Below are positions 5,281 through 6,600 of a stretch of DNA of 6,600 bases, piece by piece. The number at the start of each line of letters is the position of its first letter. The first letter of the stretch is position 1. Position numbers and translations under genes: made by a program. The stretch is from NCBI GenBank assembly GCA_002405485.1, contig DHLW01000093.1, positions 4,402 through 11,001 of the forward strand. Direction: 5' to 3'. A model generated the notes under the pieces. It searched no databases. It saw nothing but the letters and a program-made list of their open reading frames with translations, and was not told where the DNA came from. Source of the DNA: Phycisphaerales bacterium UBA4658. GTDB lineage: Bacteria > Planctomycetota > Phycisphaerae > Phycisphaerales > UBA1924.

Positions 5281-6600
5281 GGGCAGCCCCGGAACCAGGA
5301 GTTCAGAAAGGTAAAGATGTCCTGCGTGGAAATGTCGCCGGAAAGATCGAAGTCCGCCGGGGGCCGAAGCCCGAACCACGCGTTGAGAAACTCGAAGATG
5401 TCGATGATGTCCACCACGCCCGAGTTGTTGACGTCCGCGACACAGACCGTGACCACGGCCGGGGAGATGTAGGCGAAGGTCGCGTCATCGATGTACACCG
5501 AGCCCGAGCCCGCCCCCGGCTGCGCGTACACGATCGCGATCCGTGCCGAGGCGGTCCCCGACGGCGCCGTGGCCTGCACCGACGCCGGAATGGTCGTGTC
5601 GGTCGGCGAAGCGGGGTTCAACGCCGTCACCGCGTCGGCCGAGATGAGCTGATTCTGGCGGTTGAACCACTCGATCTTCAGATCGACGAAGCTGGACCCG
5701 CCGAGGCGATCGCCGAGAAGGTGGCGCAGATTCGCGGTGGCCAGCCAGACCTGTCCGGGCGATGCGGGGAGGTTCTGGAACACACCGGCGTAGTGCGGGC
5801 CCGCGCCCCCGACGCCAAAGGCCCGGATACTCCGCGTTCCCGTGGTCGCGGCGGTGGTCGAGGATTGCGCGTTGCCGAAGAGCTGCCACGAGGCCGGCGC
5901 CCCGCCGCTGAGCGTTTCGAAGCTCGGATTGGCCAGCGGCACGTCGCGCATGTAGACGCGCACCCAGTCGACGAGCAACTCCTGCGGAAACACGGTCGAT
6001 GCATCCGGATACCCGGGCCACCATCCGCCCACGGCGAGGTTCAGCACGACGTACATCGGCTCCTGCGGGACGTTGGTGGTGGTGCTGAACCGGAGCACCC
6101 CGTCCACGAACCAGTCGATGCGGTTCGGGGACCACTCGACCGCAAAGTCGTGGAAATCCGCGGCGAAGTCCGGCCCGGTGAAGCTCCCGCCGAAGTTCGC
6201 GGGCGCGCTGGTCGGGCCGAAGTGCTGCGTCATGTAGACCGTGCTCGTCTGGTGACCCAGGATCTCCATGACGTCGATCTCTGGCGGCCACGCCCCGCTG
6301 GCGGGGAGGAGCCAGAACGCGGGCCAGTAGCCGCGCCCGGCGGGGACCTTCATGCGGGCCTCGAAGCGTCCGTACTGCTGTTCGAACGTGTTGTCGGTGT
6401 TGATCCGGGCTGAGGTGTACGGCCGCCCGCCGACGCTCTGCCGCTCGGCGCGGATGCGCAGCAGCCCGCCGCTCGCCGAAGCGTTCTGCGGCAGGTAGAA
6501 CTGGGCCTCGCCATTATGCGGCCAGGCGATGTTCTCGAAGTTCCAGCGCGAGGGATTCACCGCCGAGCCGGAAAACTCCTCGTTCCAGACCAGCCGATGG
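5277..6600 (-). CDS. GH16 endo-beta-glycanase with beta-sandwich module and GC-type dockerin tail (5' end outside window)
   Basis: The frame is open to the window edge and shows 440 residues. The visible N-terminus (LVWNEEFSGS, then NPSRWNFE) is the usual first strand of GH16, so probably only the signal peptide and a few residues are missing. The GH16 domain covers about 6600-5946. It contains YGRFEARMKVPAG and YWPAFWLLP, and the catalytic EIDVME (codons 6281-6264) with nucleophile and acid/base as its first and last Glu. The spacing is the beta-bulge form known for laminarinases, agarases and carrageenases. TQHFG and the C-terminal LLVDWVRVYMRD strand follow. Overall it looks nearest to laminarinase-type GH16, which hydrolyses internal beta-1,3-glucan bonds; the substrate is unproven. 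A CBM4/9-like beta-sandwich (about 5945-5463) begins NPSFE and ends VYIDDATF. The tail has two calcium-loop repeats, DVNNSGVVDIID and DFDLSGDISTQD, flanked by Cys residues and ending RGCP. It is the first visible gene of the unit. Confidence 0.92.
   Translation of the reverse strand, partial: HRLVWNEEFSGSAVNPSRWNFENIAWPHNGEAQFYLPQNASASGGLLRIRAERQSVGGRPYTSARINTDNTFEQQYGRFEARMKVPAGRGYWPAFWLLPASGAWPPEIDVMEILGHQTSTVYMTQHFGPTSAPANFGGSFTGPDFAADFHDFAVEWSPNRIDWFVDGVLRFSTTTNVPQEPMYVVLNLAVGGWWPGYPDASTVFPQELLVDWVRVYMRDVPLANPSFETLSGGAPASWQLFGNAQSSTTAATTGTRSIRAFGVGGAGPHYAGVFQNLPASPGQVWLATANLRHLLGDRLGGSSFVDLKIEWFNRQNQLISADAVTALNPASPTDTTIPASVQATAPSGTASARIAIVYAQPGAGSGSVYIDDATFAYISPAVVTVCVADVNNSGVVDIIDIFEFLNAWFGLRPPADFDLSGDISTQDIFTFLNSWFRGCP

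Noticed and set aside
5278..5379. Upstream start at 5379 for the GH-A hydrolase
   Set aside because: It would add 33 residues before a good signal peptide and overlap the conserved dockerin tail of the upstream gene. The ATGA overlap start at 5280 explains export and coupling.
3922..6413. Long plus-strand ORFs (516 and 386 codons) opposite the hydrolases
   Set aside because: The minus strand has unmistakable GH16 and GH-A motifs. The plus ORFs are Arg/Gly/Val-rich with no recognisable domain.
6558..6560. GTG at 6560 as the true start of the GH16 gene
   Set aside because: The frame stays open to 6600 and upstream codons encode the conserved first GH16 strand (LVWNEEF), so the real start is outside the window.
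1..6600. CRISPR array, toxin-antitoxin, transposon or defence system
   Set aside because: No regularly spaced repeats, terminal inverted repeats, transposase motifs or recognisable defence proteins were found on either strand.

Overview
The window is G+C-rich, with strong G/C preference at third codon positions; this is why long spurious ORFs run opposite every real gene. The best taxonomic clue is the C-terminus of the last gene: a tandem EF-hand-like (dockerin-type) repeat ending in Gly-Cys-Pro. In my recollection such 'GC-type dockerin' tails are typical of secreted proteins of Planctomycetota, especially Phycisphaerae. Secreted glycoside hydrolases, a HEAT-repeat lipoprotein and membrane-anchored Ala/Arg/Glu-rich proteins fit the same group. 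The assignment is an inference, not proven.

Layout. (1) 1-911, minus strand: the N-terminal 303 residues of a HEAT-repeat lipoprotein whose 3' end lies outside the window. (2) A 114-base divergent spacer with an imperfect inverted repeat. (3) 1026-1946, plus strand: a lipoprotein of unknown function. (4) Converging on it, a two-gene minus-strand unit: a 76-residue Trp-rich protein (2886-3116), then a 284-residue protein with one membrane segment and a coiled coil (1992-2846). (5) 3201-3273, plus strand: tRNA-Arg(UCG), followed by a short hairpin and a very G-rich tract (3305-3343). (6) 3373-6600, minus strand: a two-gene carbohydrate-degradation unit. A GH16 endoglycanase with a beta-sandwich module and dockerin-like tail (5' end outside the window) comes first, joined by an ATGA overlap to a clan GH-A hydrolase resembling GH50/agarase-like enzymes.

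Working together. Both hydrolases appear to be exported, the second by a visible signal peptide. GH16 would cut an internal beta-linked glycan, such as a laminarin- or agar-type polymer, and the GH-A enzyme would act on the products or on a related chain. The two lipoproteins and the coiled-coil/Trp-rich pair are envelope or unknown-function genes with no visible link to the hydrolases. No transposase, CRISPR array, phage gene or defence system is visible. The most interesting material is the coupled hydrolase pair with its unusual domain arrangements, and the G-rich/C-rich element between the tRNA and the hydrolase operon.
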